A stretch of 64,000 bases of DNA from Rhodococcus sp. HNM0563 (GTDB taxonomy: Bacteria; Actinomycetota; Actinomycetes; Mycobacteriales; Mycobacteriaceae). The notes under the pieces are model-generated. The model was not told where the DNA came from and did not search any database. It saw nothing but the letters and a program-made list of their open reading frames with translations. Both the position numbers and the translations under genes were made by a program. Where the stretch lies: assembly GCF_012726195.1 (NCBI RefSeq), contig NZ_JAASAF010000007.1:168223-232222 (forward strand). Reading direction: 5' to 3'. Of this stretch, positions 36,596 through 45,359 are shown piece after piece. The first letter of the stretch is position 1. Each line of letters begins with the position of its first letter.

Positions 36596-36640
36596 GAGTA
36601 GACAGAAACAACCTGCCCGGAACGTTGTTTCTGTCTACTC
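36596..36640. terminator. Bidirectional terminator
   Basis: A perfect 17-bp stem, GAGTAGACAGAAACAAC (36596-36612) with its complement (36624-36640) and an 11-base loop, lies between the convergent P450 and Ltp genes. The left side ends in A-rich and the right side contains GTTGTTTC, so it can function in both directions. Confidence 0.87.
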
Positions 36641-36659
36641 CCGCTGTGAGGTGTGATCG

Positions 36660-36704
36660 CGTCTAAGCGGACACGGCCTATGTGGACACTGCCTATGTGG
36701 ACAC
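36660..36704 (-). repeat. Three 15-bp tandem repeats carrying repeated stop codons
   Basis: On the minus strand GTGTCCACATAGGCA, GTGTCCACATAGGCC and GTGTCCGCTTAGACG follow each other exactly. The first copy contains the TAG that ends the Ltp-type gene; the next two repeat the same codons and stop in frame. It looks like a local duplication of the gene end. Confidence 0.85.
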
Positions 36705-37835
36705 CACGGTCGCGCCGGCGGTGCCCGGAGCACCGTAGAGCAGGGCGAATCCTGCAGTCGGTCTGCCCGGAACCTGACGTGGGCCTGCGTCGCCGCGCAA
36801 CTGGAGAACGAGTTCGTGCAGCTGTCGAAGGCCGGAGGCGCCGATGGGTTCGCCGTTGGCGATCAGTCCGCCGTCGGTGTTGACCGGGAGGCTTCCGCCG
36901 ATTTCGGTGGCACCGTCTGCGATCAGCTTCTCCTGGTCGCCGTCGGCGCAGAAGCCGGCTTCTGCCATGTGGATCACCTCAGCACCGGCGTCGGTGTCCT
37001 GGAGTTGGACAACGCCGACGTCCTGCGGCGCGATCCCGGCGGCTTCGAAGGCAGCGCGAGAGGCGAACACCGACGGCGAGGGGACTTCCTCGACGGGCGC
37101 ATAGGTGGTGTTGACCTCGTACGCGCCGTAGGTCCGCGTGCGCACTTCCACCGAACGCACATAGATCGGCTTCGAAGTGAAACGGTGGGCGATGTCTGCC
37201 CGGCACATGATCACCGCGGCTGCACCCTCGTCCGGTGCGCAGAACATGTAGTGCGTGAGCGGGTAATTGAGCATCGGAGAATCCAGGATCTGCTGCTCCG
37301 ATATCGGCTTTCTCCGAAACGCGTTCGGGTTGTCCACACCGTTCCGATAGTTCTTCGCGGCGACCTTCGCCAGGGTACGCACGGAGATGTCGTGATCGTG
37401 CAGGTACCGGTTCGCCTTCATCCCGAAGAACTGTGTGGTGAGGTACTGTCCGTTCTCGCCGTACCAGGAGGGCATCCCGACCAGGGTGGGGTCGACGGTG
37501 AAGGCGCCGCGGGGGTGCTTGTCGAGTCCGATGGCGATGCCGATGTCGTACTTGCCGAGCCGGATCGCATCCGCGCATGCCTCGGTGGCGCTTGCCGCCG
37601 TGGCGCAGGCGTTGAAGACGTTGGTGAAGGGGATCCCGGTGAGTCCCATCAGGCCCACGATCGCGTCGGGATTCGCGACCTCCCAGCTGCCACCGACGGC
37701 GAACTGAATGTCTTTCCATTCGAGACCGGCATCGGAGAGGGCTGCGCGGACGGCATCGGTGCCCATCTCCATCGCTGTCTTGTCGAATCGCCCGAAGGGA
37801 TGCATCCCGACTCCGATGATGGCTACCTCGTTCAT
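36693..37835 (-). CDS. Thiolase-like lipid-transfer (Ltp) protein
   Basis: 380-residue thiolase-superfamily protein of the SCP-x/Ltp type. GVGMHPFGRF at the N-terminus is typical of the subfamily. A Cys is present at the nucleophile position (FNACATAASA, about residue 77), but the usual GHP histidine motif is GEPIGASG, and the HD-C/A-F motif is replaced by QDTDAGAE. These changes make ordinary thiolysis doubtful; a retro-aldol or another C-C lyase role is possible. The stop/start overlaps the DUF35 gene (ATGA), the usual genetic arrangement of Ltp-DUF35 complexes. Confidence 0.87.
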   Translation of the reverse strand: MNEVAIIGVGMHPFGRFDKTAMEMGTDAVRAALSDAGLEWKDIQFAVGGSWEVANPDAIVGLMGLTGIPFTNVFNACATAASATEACADAIRLGKYDIGIAIGLDKHPRGAFTVDPTLVGMPSWYGENGQYLTTQFFGMKANRYLHDHDISVRTLAKVAAKNYRNGVDNPNAFRRKPISEQQILDSPMLNYPLTHYMFCAPDEGAAAVIMCRADIAHRFTSKPIYVRSVEVRTRTYGAYEVNTTYAPVEEVPSPSVFASRAAFEAAGIAPQDVGVVQLQDTDAGAEVIHMAEAGFCADGDQEKLIADGATEIGGSLPVNTDGGLIANGEPIGASGLRQLHELVLQLRGDAGPRQVPGRPTAGFALLYGAPGTAGATVVST

Positions 37836-38269
37836 TGCGATACTCCCTTCGGATCGATCGGCCGGAACGCGAAAGTGAGGACTTCGTCGCCGTTCTCGTC
37901 GTGTCCGAGCGGAATCATCGTCAGTTCCACCTCCATGCCGAACTCGAGGACCGCCGGGCTGTTCTGGGTGAGCCGCCCCTCCACTCGGACCACGTCGCCC
38001 AACTGCACGAGTCCGACGCCGAACGGCACGAATGTCTCAGGAGTCTCGTCGCCGAGATACGGCGCGCCCGGAAGGAAGCCCTGCGTGGTCCAGGCGACGA
38101 GTGTCCCCGTGCGTGGCAGCGCGACGTCCGTCATCTGATCGCGGCTGCATCGGGGGCACAGCGGCTGCACGGGGAAAACCGTAGCGCCGCAGTCGTCGCA
38201 CGTGCTCGCGAGGAGTTGTGGTCGGTCGTCGGGCCAAGTCGATATCTCTGGGGCGATTGCTCTCTGCAC
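37832..38269 (-). CDS. DUF35 OB-fold/zinc-ribbon protein, partner of the Ltp protein
   Basis: 145-residue DUF35 protein. The rubredoxin-like zinc ribbon C-DDC-G and C-PRC (about residues 24-41) is followed by an OB-fold. Such proteins bind acyl-CoA and form obligate complexes with Ltp-type aldolases or thiolases, here the overlapping gene at 36693. The start is chosen as GTG 38269, with GAGGA six bases upstream; a GTG at 38317 would add 16 residues but has no ribosome site. Confidence 0.85.
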   Translation of the reverse strand: MQRAIAPEISTWPDDRPQLLASTCDDCGATVFPVQPLCPRCSRDQMTDVALPRTGTLVAWTTQGFLPGAPYLGDETPETFVPFGVGLVQLGDVVRVEGRLTQNSPAVLEFGMEVELTMIPLGHDENGDEVLTFAFRPIDPKGVSQ

Positions 38270-38341
38270 GGTCCGTCCTCGGGTTGCTGGCACTGGCAAT
38301 GGTGGCGTGCGGGCCACCTGGTCAGATATTGCGGTATATCA

Positions 38342-38360
38342 TACCGATAGGTATACAGTA
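38342..38360. promoter_or_regulatory. Island operator site 5
   Basis: TACCGATAGGTATACAGTA: one mismatch from TACYGT-N7-ACRGTA, and the right half ATACAGTA is perfect. It lies between the divergent DUF35 (38269) and amidohydrolase (38410) starts. Confidence 0.72.
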
Positions 38361-38409
38361 GGAGCGGTTATCGCGCGATCGTCCACACTTCCGCATGAAC
38401 GGAGTTCAT

Positions 38410-39249
38410 ATGCCGCGCAAGGTCATCGACTGTCTGGTCAACGTCCACTTCGGGGAGACGGAGACGCAACCGAAGTGGATGACCGCGGTCCGCGACAATT
38501 ATTTCAAGGGACCGAAGTCGATGTTCGAGGCCGTCGACATGTCGCAACTGCTCGACGAGATGGACGAGATGGGCGTCCAGAAGGCGATCTTGATGGACTC
38601 CCTGGTCACGCCACGCGTGACCGCCCGGAAATTCGCCGAGGCCCACCCGGAACGGTTTTCCCTGGCGATGGGGGTCGGCAGTCTGCTCCGGCCGATCGGG
38701 ATGTTGCGCGAACTCACCGCGGTAACACAGGGCCTGCCGGTCAGCTACGCCGCGATCGGACCGAGTTTCTGGGGCGACGGTGACTACCCGCCCAGCGACG
38801 CGGTCTACTACCCGCTGTACACGAAGTGTGCCGAAATGGGCCTGCCGCTGTGCGTGAACACCGGGATCCCGGGCCCGCCGCTCCCCGCTGAAGCACAGAA
38901 CCCCATACATCTCGACAAGGTGTGCGTGCGCTTCCCGGAACTGAAACTCTGCATGATCCACGGAGCGGACCCGTGGTGGGACGTCGCAATCCGAATGCTG
39001 ATCAGATTCCCGAACCTGAGGCTCATGACATCGGCGTGGTCGCCGAAGCGGCTGCCGGAGAATCTGCTGCACTTCATGCGGACACGAGGACAGAACAAAG
39101 TGATCTTCGCATCCGACTGGCCGGTTCTTACGCAGCGCAGGATCGTTCCCGAAGCGCTCGAGCTCGATCTACCCGAGGTCGTGCTCGACAACTACCTGTT
39201 CAACAACGCGGAGGAATTCTTCTTCGGCGACCGGGAGCCCCTCACCTGA
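38410..39249 (+). CDS. Amidohydrolase family protein (PF04909), short form
   Basis: 279-residue TIM-barrel hydrolase of the amidohydrolase-2 family, shorter than its three relatives in the window. Recognisable parts are the N-terminal VIDCLVNVHFG, a central FPELKLCMIHGAD with WW following, and the C-terminal IFASDWPV with the conserved Asp. Several expected metal ligands are weak or missing (LCVNTGIPG instead of a His-containing strand). ATG 38410 has GGAG upstream and is preferred to 38395. It leads the two acyl-CoA dehydrogenase genes. Confidence 0.82.
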   Translation: MPRKVIDCLVNVHFGETETQPKWMTAVRDNYFKGPKSMFEAVDMSQLLDEMDEMGVQKAILMDSLVTPRVTARKFAEAHPERFSLAMGVGSLLRPIGMLRELTAVTQGLPVSYAAIGPSFWGDGDYPPSDAVYYPLYTKCAEMGLPLCVNTGIPGPPLPAEAQNPIHLDKVCVRFPELKLCMIHGADPWWDVAIRMLIRFPNLRLMTSAWSPKRLPENLLHFMRTRGQNKVIFASDWPVLTQRRIVPEALELDLPEVVLDNYLFNNAEEFFFGDREPLT

Positions 39250-39292
39250 TCTCGGCACGAGCCTGATCTCGACAAGACACAGAGGAGTAGAG

Positions 39293-40360
39293 ATGGATCG
39301 GTACGAGCTACGGCGCGAGGACTACAGCCTGAGCGAGGACCAACTGGATCTGCAGAACGCGTATGCGAGGTTCTTCGAGACCCATTGCACGATCGATACG
39401 GTGCACGCAGCCGAAATCGACGGGCTCGATCGCGTGCTCTGGGAACGGCTCTGTTCGACCGGTGCCACGACGATGGCCCTTCCAGAGGACGCAGGTGGCG
39501 ACGGAGCGACCCTGGTCGATCTGACGCTGGTCGCCGAGGAAGTAGGCCGGTACTTGGCACCCGTGCCGTGGATCGACCACGTCTGTGCCGCACGTCTGTT
39601 GGCGCGTCTGGACGTCCAGGACCTCGGTGCGATCGCATCGGGGAAGCGAATCGTCGGGCTCGACCCGCACCTCGGCGCCTTGTCCGGCCCGCGATTGATA
39701 CCCACCGCGTCGGTCGCCGACGATCTCATCGTCCGCGACGGCGACGACATCGTGCTTCTCACGTTCGACCCCGCTCCGGACCGGGTCGAGAATCTCGGGA
39801 AGCTTCCGATGGCGTGGGTCGACCCCGCCGAGGCAACTCGCAGGACCCCTCTTGCATGCGGGCCCGCTGCCCTCGAAGAATTCGATCGAGCTCTCGCCGA
39901 ATGGCGTCTGCTGACGGCCTCGGCTCTCGTCGGGTTGGTGGAGCAGTCCATGCGTATCGCGGCCGAGTTCGCCAAGTCGCGCTACACACTGGGAGTTCCC
40001 ATCTCGTCGCTGCAGGGCATCTCTCACCCCTTGGCGAATATGGCGATCACGGTCGAGGGTGGCCGGGCGCTGGCACGCAAGGCAGCGTGGTTCCTCGACA
40101 ACGAGCCGGAGGTGCGCCCCGAGCTTGCCGGAGCCGCATTCGTTTTCATGGCCGACGAGGCGTCGCGCGCAGCAACGATGTCGGTACATGTTCAAGGCGG
40201 TCTCGGAGTATCCACCGAGGCCGCGGCAAGTTCGTATCTGGTGCGGGCGCGGGGCTGGTCGCTGGCGGGCGGAGATCCGGCCGACACCGCCCGACACGTT
40301 GCTCGGATCGTGGCGGCGAAGCGGTCGGCGAGTGCTCATGCGGCTCCGGTCGCGGTGTAG
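39293..40360 (+). CDS. Acyl-CoA dehydrogenase, small/non-catalytic-type subunit
   Basis: 355-residue acyl-CoA dehydrogenase-like protein without the TEPxxGSD flavin loop and without a recognisable catalytic-base region. The C-terminal half has the conserved helical features (SRYTLGVPISSLQGISHPLANM and HVQGGLG). The next gene, 11 bases downstream, is a fuller acyl-CoA dehydrogenase. This pairing matches the alpha2-beta2 dehydrogenases known for cholesterol side-chain degradation (FadE28/FadE29-like). AGAGGAG precedes the ATG. Confidence 0.87.
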   Translation: MDRYELRREDYSLSEDQLDLQNAYARFFETHCTIDTVHAAEIDGLDRVLWERLCSTGATTMALPEDAGGDGATLVDLTLVAEEVGRYLAPVPWIDHVCAARLLARLDVQDLGAIASGKRIVGLDPHLGALSGPRLIPTASVADDLIVRDGDDIVLLTFDPAPDRVENLGKLPMAWVDPAEATRRTPLACGPAALEEFDRALAEWRLLTASALVGLVEQSMRIAAEFAKSRYTLGVPISSLQGISHPLANMAITVEGGRALARKAAWFLDNEPEVRPELAGAAFVFMADEASRAATMSVHVQGGLGVSTEAAASSYLVRARGWSLAGGDPADTARHVARIVAAKRSASAHAAPVAV

Positions 40361-40371
40361 AGGAGGGGACC

Positions 40372-41559
40372 ATGGATTTTTCACGGGTTGAGCTGACGGG
40401 CGACGGACAGGCGTTTCTCGATGAGATCCGCACATTTCTCGACAAGAATGTCACCGACGAAGTCCGGCGACGTGATCGCGAAACGGGCGACAACTTCGAT
40501 GAGGGTGTCCACCTCGCAATGGGCGAAGCCGGCTATCTGGAACGCGAGTACCGCAAGGCGGACGAGGGCGGTTTCTCGCGGGTCGAGAGTCGCCTGTGGG
40601 CTCTCGAGCGTCGACGTTCTCATGTTCCGTGGGTGACGTGGGGAACCACCATCCTGGTCTCGCATTCCGTCGAGGCATACGGCTCCCCGGAGCTGTGTGA
40701 GGAAGTGATGCCCGGTGTCTTCAGCGGTCACGTGCGAATGTGCCTCGGCTACACGGAGCCCGAGGGCGGCTCGGATATCGCGACCTGCAAGACCCGGGCG
40801 GTGCGCGACGGCAACGAGTGGGTGATCAACGGTTCGAAGATGTTCACCACCGGCGCGCACAATTGCCGGTATGTCTTCCTGATCACGAACACCGATCCGA
40901 ACGCGGAGAAGAAGCACAAGAGCCTGACGATGTTCCTGGTCCCGCTGGATACGCCGGGTATCGAGATACAGGGCCTGCGGACCGTCGACGGCGATCGCAC
41001 CAACATCGTCTATTACAACGAGGTGCGGATTCCCGACAGGTATCGGCTCGGAGAAGTGAACGGGGGCTGGGCCGTTCTGCGCGGCCCGCTCGACGCTGAG
41101 CACGGTGTGGTCGCGGCGGACGCCGACGGTCTCGACGACATCGCGATCCTCCAGCATCAGGGCATGTTCATGGGTACCGCTGTCGACAAGGTCGCGACCA
41201 TCGTCGAGCGCCCCGGGGCAGACGGGCGGCGACGCATCGACGACGAGTCCGTCGCACACCGTCTGGGCAAGGCCGTCGCCCGGATCGAGGTGGCGCTCAG
41301 TACATCGAACATGTACGGCCGCGTGGCGATCGCACAGACGATGCGCGATGTCGCCCCCGAGTTGATGGACATCCTGGGCCCCGCATCCGTGTTGCCGGTG
41401 GAGACCGACGGGGCAATCGACGACGGCGCGAGTGAGTACCTGTACCGGTGGGCTCCTCTGTGTGGAATATACGGCGGCACACTGGAAGTGTTCCGCAACA
41501 TGATCGGCCAGTACATGCTGGGCTTGGGTCGGCCGGTGTACGCGCCGGTGAAGAGCTGA
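40372..41559 (+). CDS. Acyl-CoA dehydrogenase, large subunit
   Basis: 395-residue acyl-CoA dehydrogenase with the complete middle-domain motif LGYTEPEGGSDIATCKTRA (about residues 123-141) and the C-terminal CGIYGGTLEVFRNMIGQ. It probably forms the heteromeric enzyme with the preceding gene, dehydrogenating a bulky CoA ester. ATG 40372 follows AGGAGGGG. It ends the amidohydrolase-dehydrogenase operon before a strong terminator. Confidence 0.9.
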   Translation: MDFSRVELTGDGQAFLDEIRTFLDKNVTDEVRRRDRETGDNFDEGVHLAMGEAGYLEREYRKADEGGFSRVESRLWALERRRSHVPWVTWGTTILVSHSVEAYGSPELCEEVMPGVFSGHVRMCLGYTEPEGGSDIATCKTRAVRDGNEWVINGSKMFTTGAHNCRYVFLITNTDPNAEKKHKSLTMFLVPLDTPGIEIQGLRTVDGDRTNIVYYNEVRIPDRYRLGEVNGGWAVLRGPLDAEHGVVAADADGLDDIAILQHQGMFMGTAVDKVATIVERPGADGRRRIDDESVAHRLGKAVARIEVALSTSNMYGRVAIAQTMRDVAPELMDILGPASVLPVETDGAIDDGASEYLYRWAPLCGIYGGTLEVFRNMIGQYMLGLGRPVYAPVKS

Positions 41560-41576
41560 ATCGTCGCGACGCGAAA

Positions 41577-41605
41577 TCCGGCCGGACCAGTATGGTCCGG
41601 CCGGA
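41577..41605. terminator. Bidirectional terminator
   Basis: A perfect 13-bp GC-rich stem, TCCGGCCGGACCA (41577-41589) with its complement (41593-41605) and a three-base loop, between convergent stops at 41559 and 41622. Confidence 0.85.
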
Positions 41606-41621
41606 GTTGTGTGTAAGGGGT

Positions 41622-42842
41622 TTACAGAACGGCGCCGGAGACCTTCGCGGCGATGATGTCGTCCCAGCTCATCCCCAGCTCCTCGAGGATCTGGTCGGTG
41701 TGTTCCCCGTGCTCGGGTGAGCGCCCCGGTTTCGGGGGCGTCTCGTCGAACTGGATCGGGGCGGAGACCGTCTTGAACAATTCGCCGTCGTCGTCGGCGA
41801 CTGTCATCAGATACCCGTTTGCGACGGCCTGCGCGTCGGTGAGTGCTTCCGCCGGTGTTGCGAGCGGCGCCCATACGCCGGGCTCGTCGGCGAGGATCTC
41901 CTGCCATTCTGCGAGATCGCGCTCGGCGAAGATCTTGCGCAGAATGGCGGTGGCATCGTCTTTGTTGGCTATGAGATTGGCCAGCGGGGTGAATCTCTCG
42001 TCGTCCGAGAGTTCGGGATGTCCGATCCGCTCGCAGAATCCCTTCCAGTAGCGGTCTGCTTGCAGGAAGACGAGTTGGAGCCACCGGTCGTCGCGGGTCT
42101 TGTACCGATTCACGACGGGATTCGGTGCTTCGCCCGGCGCGTAGGCAGGGATGCGGTCGATGCCGTAGTAGTCGGCAGCGCAGATGTCCGGCGCCACGGC
42201 CCACATTCCTTGGGCCAGAAGAGATCCGTCGACCGTGCGTGCAACTCCGGTCCGTTCTCGATGGAACAGGGCGGCGACGATGCCACCGGCAAGGGTGCTG
42301 CCGCCCTGCAAGTCGCCGAATGCGGGGCCCTGGGCGAACGGGAACTCCTGGCCGTCCGGGGTGAGTGCATAAGCAACGCCTGCGCGAGCGGTATATCCGG
42401 AGGCATCGAATCCGCCTTTGTCGCGGTCGGGGCCGAGGGGACCCTGGCCGCTGCCACGCGCGATGATCAGCTTCGGATTGTACGCGCGGAGGGTGTCCAC
42501 CGACAGGTCGGCGCGTTCGAGCGCGCCGGGAAGCCAGTTCGTCAACAAGACATCGGCCTTGGCGATGAGCTTGGCAAAGATCTCACGGCCCTCGGGTGTC
42601 TTGATGTCGATCGCGATGCTGCGTTTTCCGTGGTTGCCGATTTCCATCATGAAGTTCGCCTTCACGCGCGACTCCGCGGGGTCGAGGCCACCGACAGTCA
42701 GGTAACGACAGGGGTCGCCGCCGCGGGTGTCTTCGATCTTGATGACATCGGCCCCCCAATCCCGGAGAACGACACCGGCACTCGGAACATAGGTCCAGGA
42801 AGCAAGTTCCACCACAGTGACACCGTTGAGGAGATCGGACAT
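41622..42842 (-). CDS. CaiB/BaiF family CoA-transferase (family III)
   Basis: 406-residue family III CoA-transferase, moving CoA between carboxylic acids. MSDLLNGVTVVELASWTYVP is the typical N-terminus; DWGADVIKIED and the catalytic Asp in GGFDASGYTARAG (about residue 144) are present. The start is ATG 42842 with GAAGGGAA upstream rather than 42890, which is one base from operator site 6. It offers an ATP-free way to activate the pathway acid or recycle CoA. It is divergent from the aldehyde dehydrogenase operon. Confidence 0.9.
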   Translation of the reverse strand: MSDLLNGVTVVELASWTYVPSAGVVLRDWGADVIKIEDTRGGDPCRYLTVGGLDPAESRVKANFMMEIGNHGKRSIAIDIKTPEGREIFAKLIAKADVLLTNWLPGALERADLSVDTLRAYNPKLIIARGSGQGPLGPDRDKGGFDASGYTARAGVAYALTPDGQEFPFAQGPAFGDLQGGSTLAGGIVAALFHRERTGVARTVDGSLLAQGMWAVAPDICAADYYGIDRIPAYAPGEAPNPVVNRYKTRDDRWLQLVFLQADRYWKGFCERIGHPELSDDERFTPLANLIANKDDATAILRKIFAERDLAEWQEILADEPGVWAPLATPAEALTDAQAVANGYLMTVADDDGELFKTVSAPIQFDETPPKPGRSPEHGEHTDQILEELGMSWDDIIAAKVSGAVL

Positions 42843-42890
42843 CGGCGTTCCCTTCTTGCGGAAAGTCGGCTGCACAGCTTCCCAAGACAT

Positions 42891-42909
42891 TACTGTATTG
42901 ATTACAGTT
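42891..42909. promoter_or_regulatory. Island operator site 6
   Basis: TACTGTATTGATTACAGTT: one mismatch from the twelve defined positions; left half TACTGTAT perfect and, with site 3, sharing the ten-base run TACTGTATTG. It is centred in the 98-bp divergent region between the CoA-transferase (42842) and the aldehyde dehydrogenase (42941). Confidence 0.75.
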
Positions 42910-42940
42910 AGTCATCCGGTCTGTGGGTCGAGGAGGATGT

Positions 42941-44485
42941 ATGAGTGGAGTCGCTGACAGCCTCGCGACCGCGACAAGTGTGGAATTGGGCCGTCGCGTC
43001 GCGCACCGAGCAGAAACCCGTCTGTTCATCGACGGAGCGCTGACCGAAGCGACAGGCGGTGCGACCTATCGAAATCTCAGTCCTGCCACCGGGCTCGTAC
43101 TCGGAGATGCTGCCGCGGCGAGCGCACCGGACATGGAACGGGCGATCGGCGCTGCCCGACGTGCATTCGACGAGACTTCCTGGTCGACCGACCGCGGTCT
43201 GCGGCGGCACTGCCTCGAACAGCTGCAGACCGCGATCGAATCCGAGAAGGAAGACCTGCGTGCCGAACTCGTCGCGGAGGTGGGATGCCCGGTGATGGCC
43301 ACCTCCGACGCACAGCTGGACTGGCCACTGACTGATTCGCTCCGTTACCCTGCGTCGCTGATCGACACCTTCGAATGGGAGCGGACCCTCGACGGTGGGG
43401 GCCTGTTCGGCCCGCGCAATGTGCGCACCGTCGTCAAGGAAGCCGCCGGAGTGGTCGCAGCCATCACGCCGTCGAACTACCCGATCGAAGTGATCCTCAA
43501 CAAGATCGGACCCGCCCTGGCTGCGGGCAATACTGTGATTCTCAAGCCTGATCCGAATACACCGTGGAACGCGGCTCGTCTGGGTCGGCTAGTAGCGGAG
43601 AAGACCGATATTCCCCCTGGCGTATTCAATGTGGTGACCACACCCGACAATGACGTTGCAGGTCTACTCGTCGACGATCCCCGGGTCGATCTCATCTCGT
43701 TCACCGGATCGACCGCCGTCGGGCGCATTCTGATGCAGCGAGCAGCCGCGACGATGAAGCGGACGTTTCTCGAGCTCGGCGGTAAATCCGCTCTCATCGT
43801 GACTGACGGCGCCGATCTGTCGAAGGCTGTCATGGCGACGATCGGCGCGTGTTCCCACGCGGGGCAGGCCTGCGCAGTCAATACGCGAATCCTCGTGCAC
43901 AAGTCTTTGTTCGACGACTTGGCGGCAGGTGCGGCCGAGGCGTACAAGCAGATTCCGGTCGGCGACCCGGTGGATCCGGGAACGTTCGTGGGGCCACTCA
44001 TCAGCGCCGCCCAGAAACAGAAGGTGCTCGGCATGCTCGATCAGGCACGCGCAGACGGTGCGCGATTCCTCACCGGCGGTGGTGAGGTCGACGGTCTGGC
44101 CGAGCACCTGCGGGGAGGCCACTTCGTCGCGCCCACCCTCGTCACCGGAGTCGACAACAGCGCCGCCATCGCCCAGGACGAGGTGTTCGGTCCGGTCGCG
44201 ATACTGATCCCGTTCGCGGACGACGACGAAGCCGTACGGCTCGCCAACGACAGTCGCTTCGGTCTTGCCGGCGCAGTCATGTCGGACACCGCCGAACGAG
44301 GAATGGCACTTGCCCGGCGCGTGCGTACCGGAGCTGTCGGCGTCAACGGTGGAATGTTCTACGGGGCCGACGCGCCGTTCGGTGGATACAAGAACAGCGG
44401 TATCGGAAGGCAGTGCGGGATAGAAGGTTTCGATCAGTATCTCGAAACGAAAACTGTCGCAGGCAGGCTGCCGCGCGGGAGCTGA
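42941..44485 (+). CDS. Aldehyde dehydrogenase
   Basis: 514-residue NAD(P)-dependent aldehyde dehydrogenase. ITPSNYPIEV (about residue 172), FLELGGKSALIV with Glu (about 279) and HAGQACAVNTRI with the catalytic Cys (about 313) are intact. ATG 42941 has GAGGAGG upstream; an in-frame GTG at 42923 is less likely. It heads an operon with a mycofactocin-type SDR and a beta-hydroxyacid dehydrogenase-like protein, consistent with stepwise alcohol-aldehyde-acid oxidation. Confidence 0.9.
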   Translation: MSGVADSLATATSVELGRRVAHRAETRLFIDGALTEATGGATYRNLSPATGLVLGDAAAASAPDMERAIGAARRAFDETSWSTDRGLRRHCLEQLQTAIESEKEDLRAELVAEVGCPVMATSDAQLDWPLTDSLRYPASLIDTFEWERTLDGGGLFGPRNVRTVVKEAAGVVAAITPSNYPIEVILNKIGPALAAGNTVILKPDPNTPWNAARLGRLVAEKTDIPPGVFNVVTTPDNDVAGLLVDDPRVDLISFTGSTAVGRILMQRAAATMKRTFLELGGKSALIVTDGADLSKAVMATIGACSHAGQACAVNTRILVHKSLFDDLAAGAAEAYKQIPVGDPVDPGTFVGPLISAAQKQKVLGMLDQARADGARFLTGGGEVDGLAEHLRGGHFVAPTLVTGVDNSAAIAQDEVFGPVAILIPFADDDEAVRLANDSRFGLAGAVMSDTAERGMALARRVRTGAVGVNGGMFYGADAPFGGYKNSGIGRQCGIEGFDQYLETKTVAGRLPRGS

Positions 44486-44510
44486 TCATACGGCTACGAA
44501 AGGCATACGG

Positions 44511-45359
44511 ATGGGCAAGCTGGACAACAAGGTTGCACTGGTCTCGGGAGCAGCCCGCGGACAGGGAAGATCTCACGCGGTCCACCTGGCCGCGGAGGGC
44601 GCAAGCATCATCGCTCTCGACCTTTGCGCAGACCTCGACGGCAACACATACCCCCTGGCGCGCCGAGAGGATCTCGACGAGACCGCACGTCTCGTCGAGA
44701 AGGAAGGAGTCCGTGTTCACCCCGTGGTCGCCGATGTGCGGGAACGACGCGACGTGTGGCACGCGATTGCCGAGGGAGTGAATGATCTCGGACGGCTCGA
44801 CATCGTCGTTGCCAACGCGGGAATCTGCCCGATGGGCGACGGGCAGACGCTGCAATCCTGGTCCGACACCATCGATACCGACCTGGCCGGCGTATTCAAC
44901 GTGGTGCAGGGCAGCATTCCCCATCTCGGCAATGGCGCGTCGATCATCGCGACCGGCTCTCTGGCCGCACAGTTGGGTAGCGCCACCAATCAGGGGCCGG
45001 GCGGTTCGGCGTACAGCCTCGCGAAACAGATGGTGGCACGTTACGTCAACGACCTCGCAGTGCAGTTGGCGAAGAAGGACATCCGAATCAATGCGGTGCA
45101 CCCGACGAATGTGAACACCGACATGCTCCACAACGAGGGCATGTACCGGGTGTTCAGGCCCGACCTCGAGCACCCGACCCGGGAGGAGGCGGAGATGGCG
45201 TTTCCGGCCATGCAGGCGATGCGTGTTCCGTACATCGAACCGCGCGACGTGTCCGAGGCCGTGCTCTTCCTCGCGAGCGACGCGTCGCGTTTCATCACCG
45301 GAACCCAGCTGAGGATCGATGCCGGCGGCTATGTGAAGTCCGTGCCCTGGAAAGGATGA
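44511..45359 (+). CDS. Mycofactocin-type SDR family oxidoreductase
   Basis: 282-residue SDR. The N-terminus VALVSGAARGQGRSHAVHLA followed by ALDLC and an insertion after the second strand (PLARREDLDETARLVE) are the hallmarks of the mycofactocin-coupled SDR subfamily (carveol dehydrogenase-like). Members hold NAD tightly and need the redox peptide mycofactocin to be re-oxidised. Catalytic Ser and YSLAK are present. No mycofactocin biosynthesis genes are in the window. The stop overlaps the next gene (ATGA). Confidence 0.88.
   Translation: MGKLDNKVALVSGAARGQGRSHAVHLAAEGASIIALDLCADLDGNTYPLARREDLDETARLVEKEGVRVHPVVADVRERRDVWHAIAEGVNDLGRLDIVVANAGICPMGDGQTLQSWSDTIDTDLAGVFNVVQGSIPHLGNGASIIATGSLAAQLGSATNQGPGGSAYSLAKQMVARYVNDLAVQLAKKDIRINAVHPTNVNTDMLHNEGMYRVFRPDLEHPTREEAEMAFPAMQAMRVPYIEPRDVSEAVLFLASDASRFITGTQLRIDAGGYVKSVPWKG

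Noticed and set aside
40381..42204. Leftward open frame of 607 codons opposite the large acyl-CoA dehydrogenase subunit
   Set aside because: No family resemblance, and it lies antisense to the dehydrogenase and out of frame with the CoA-transferase gene.
42842..42890. Earlier start of the CoA-transferase at 42890
   Set aside because: This start would abut the operator and lacks a ribosome site, while ATG 42842 has GAAGGGAA and gives the usual family N-terminus.
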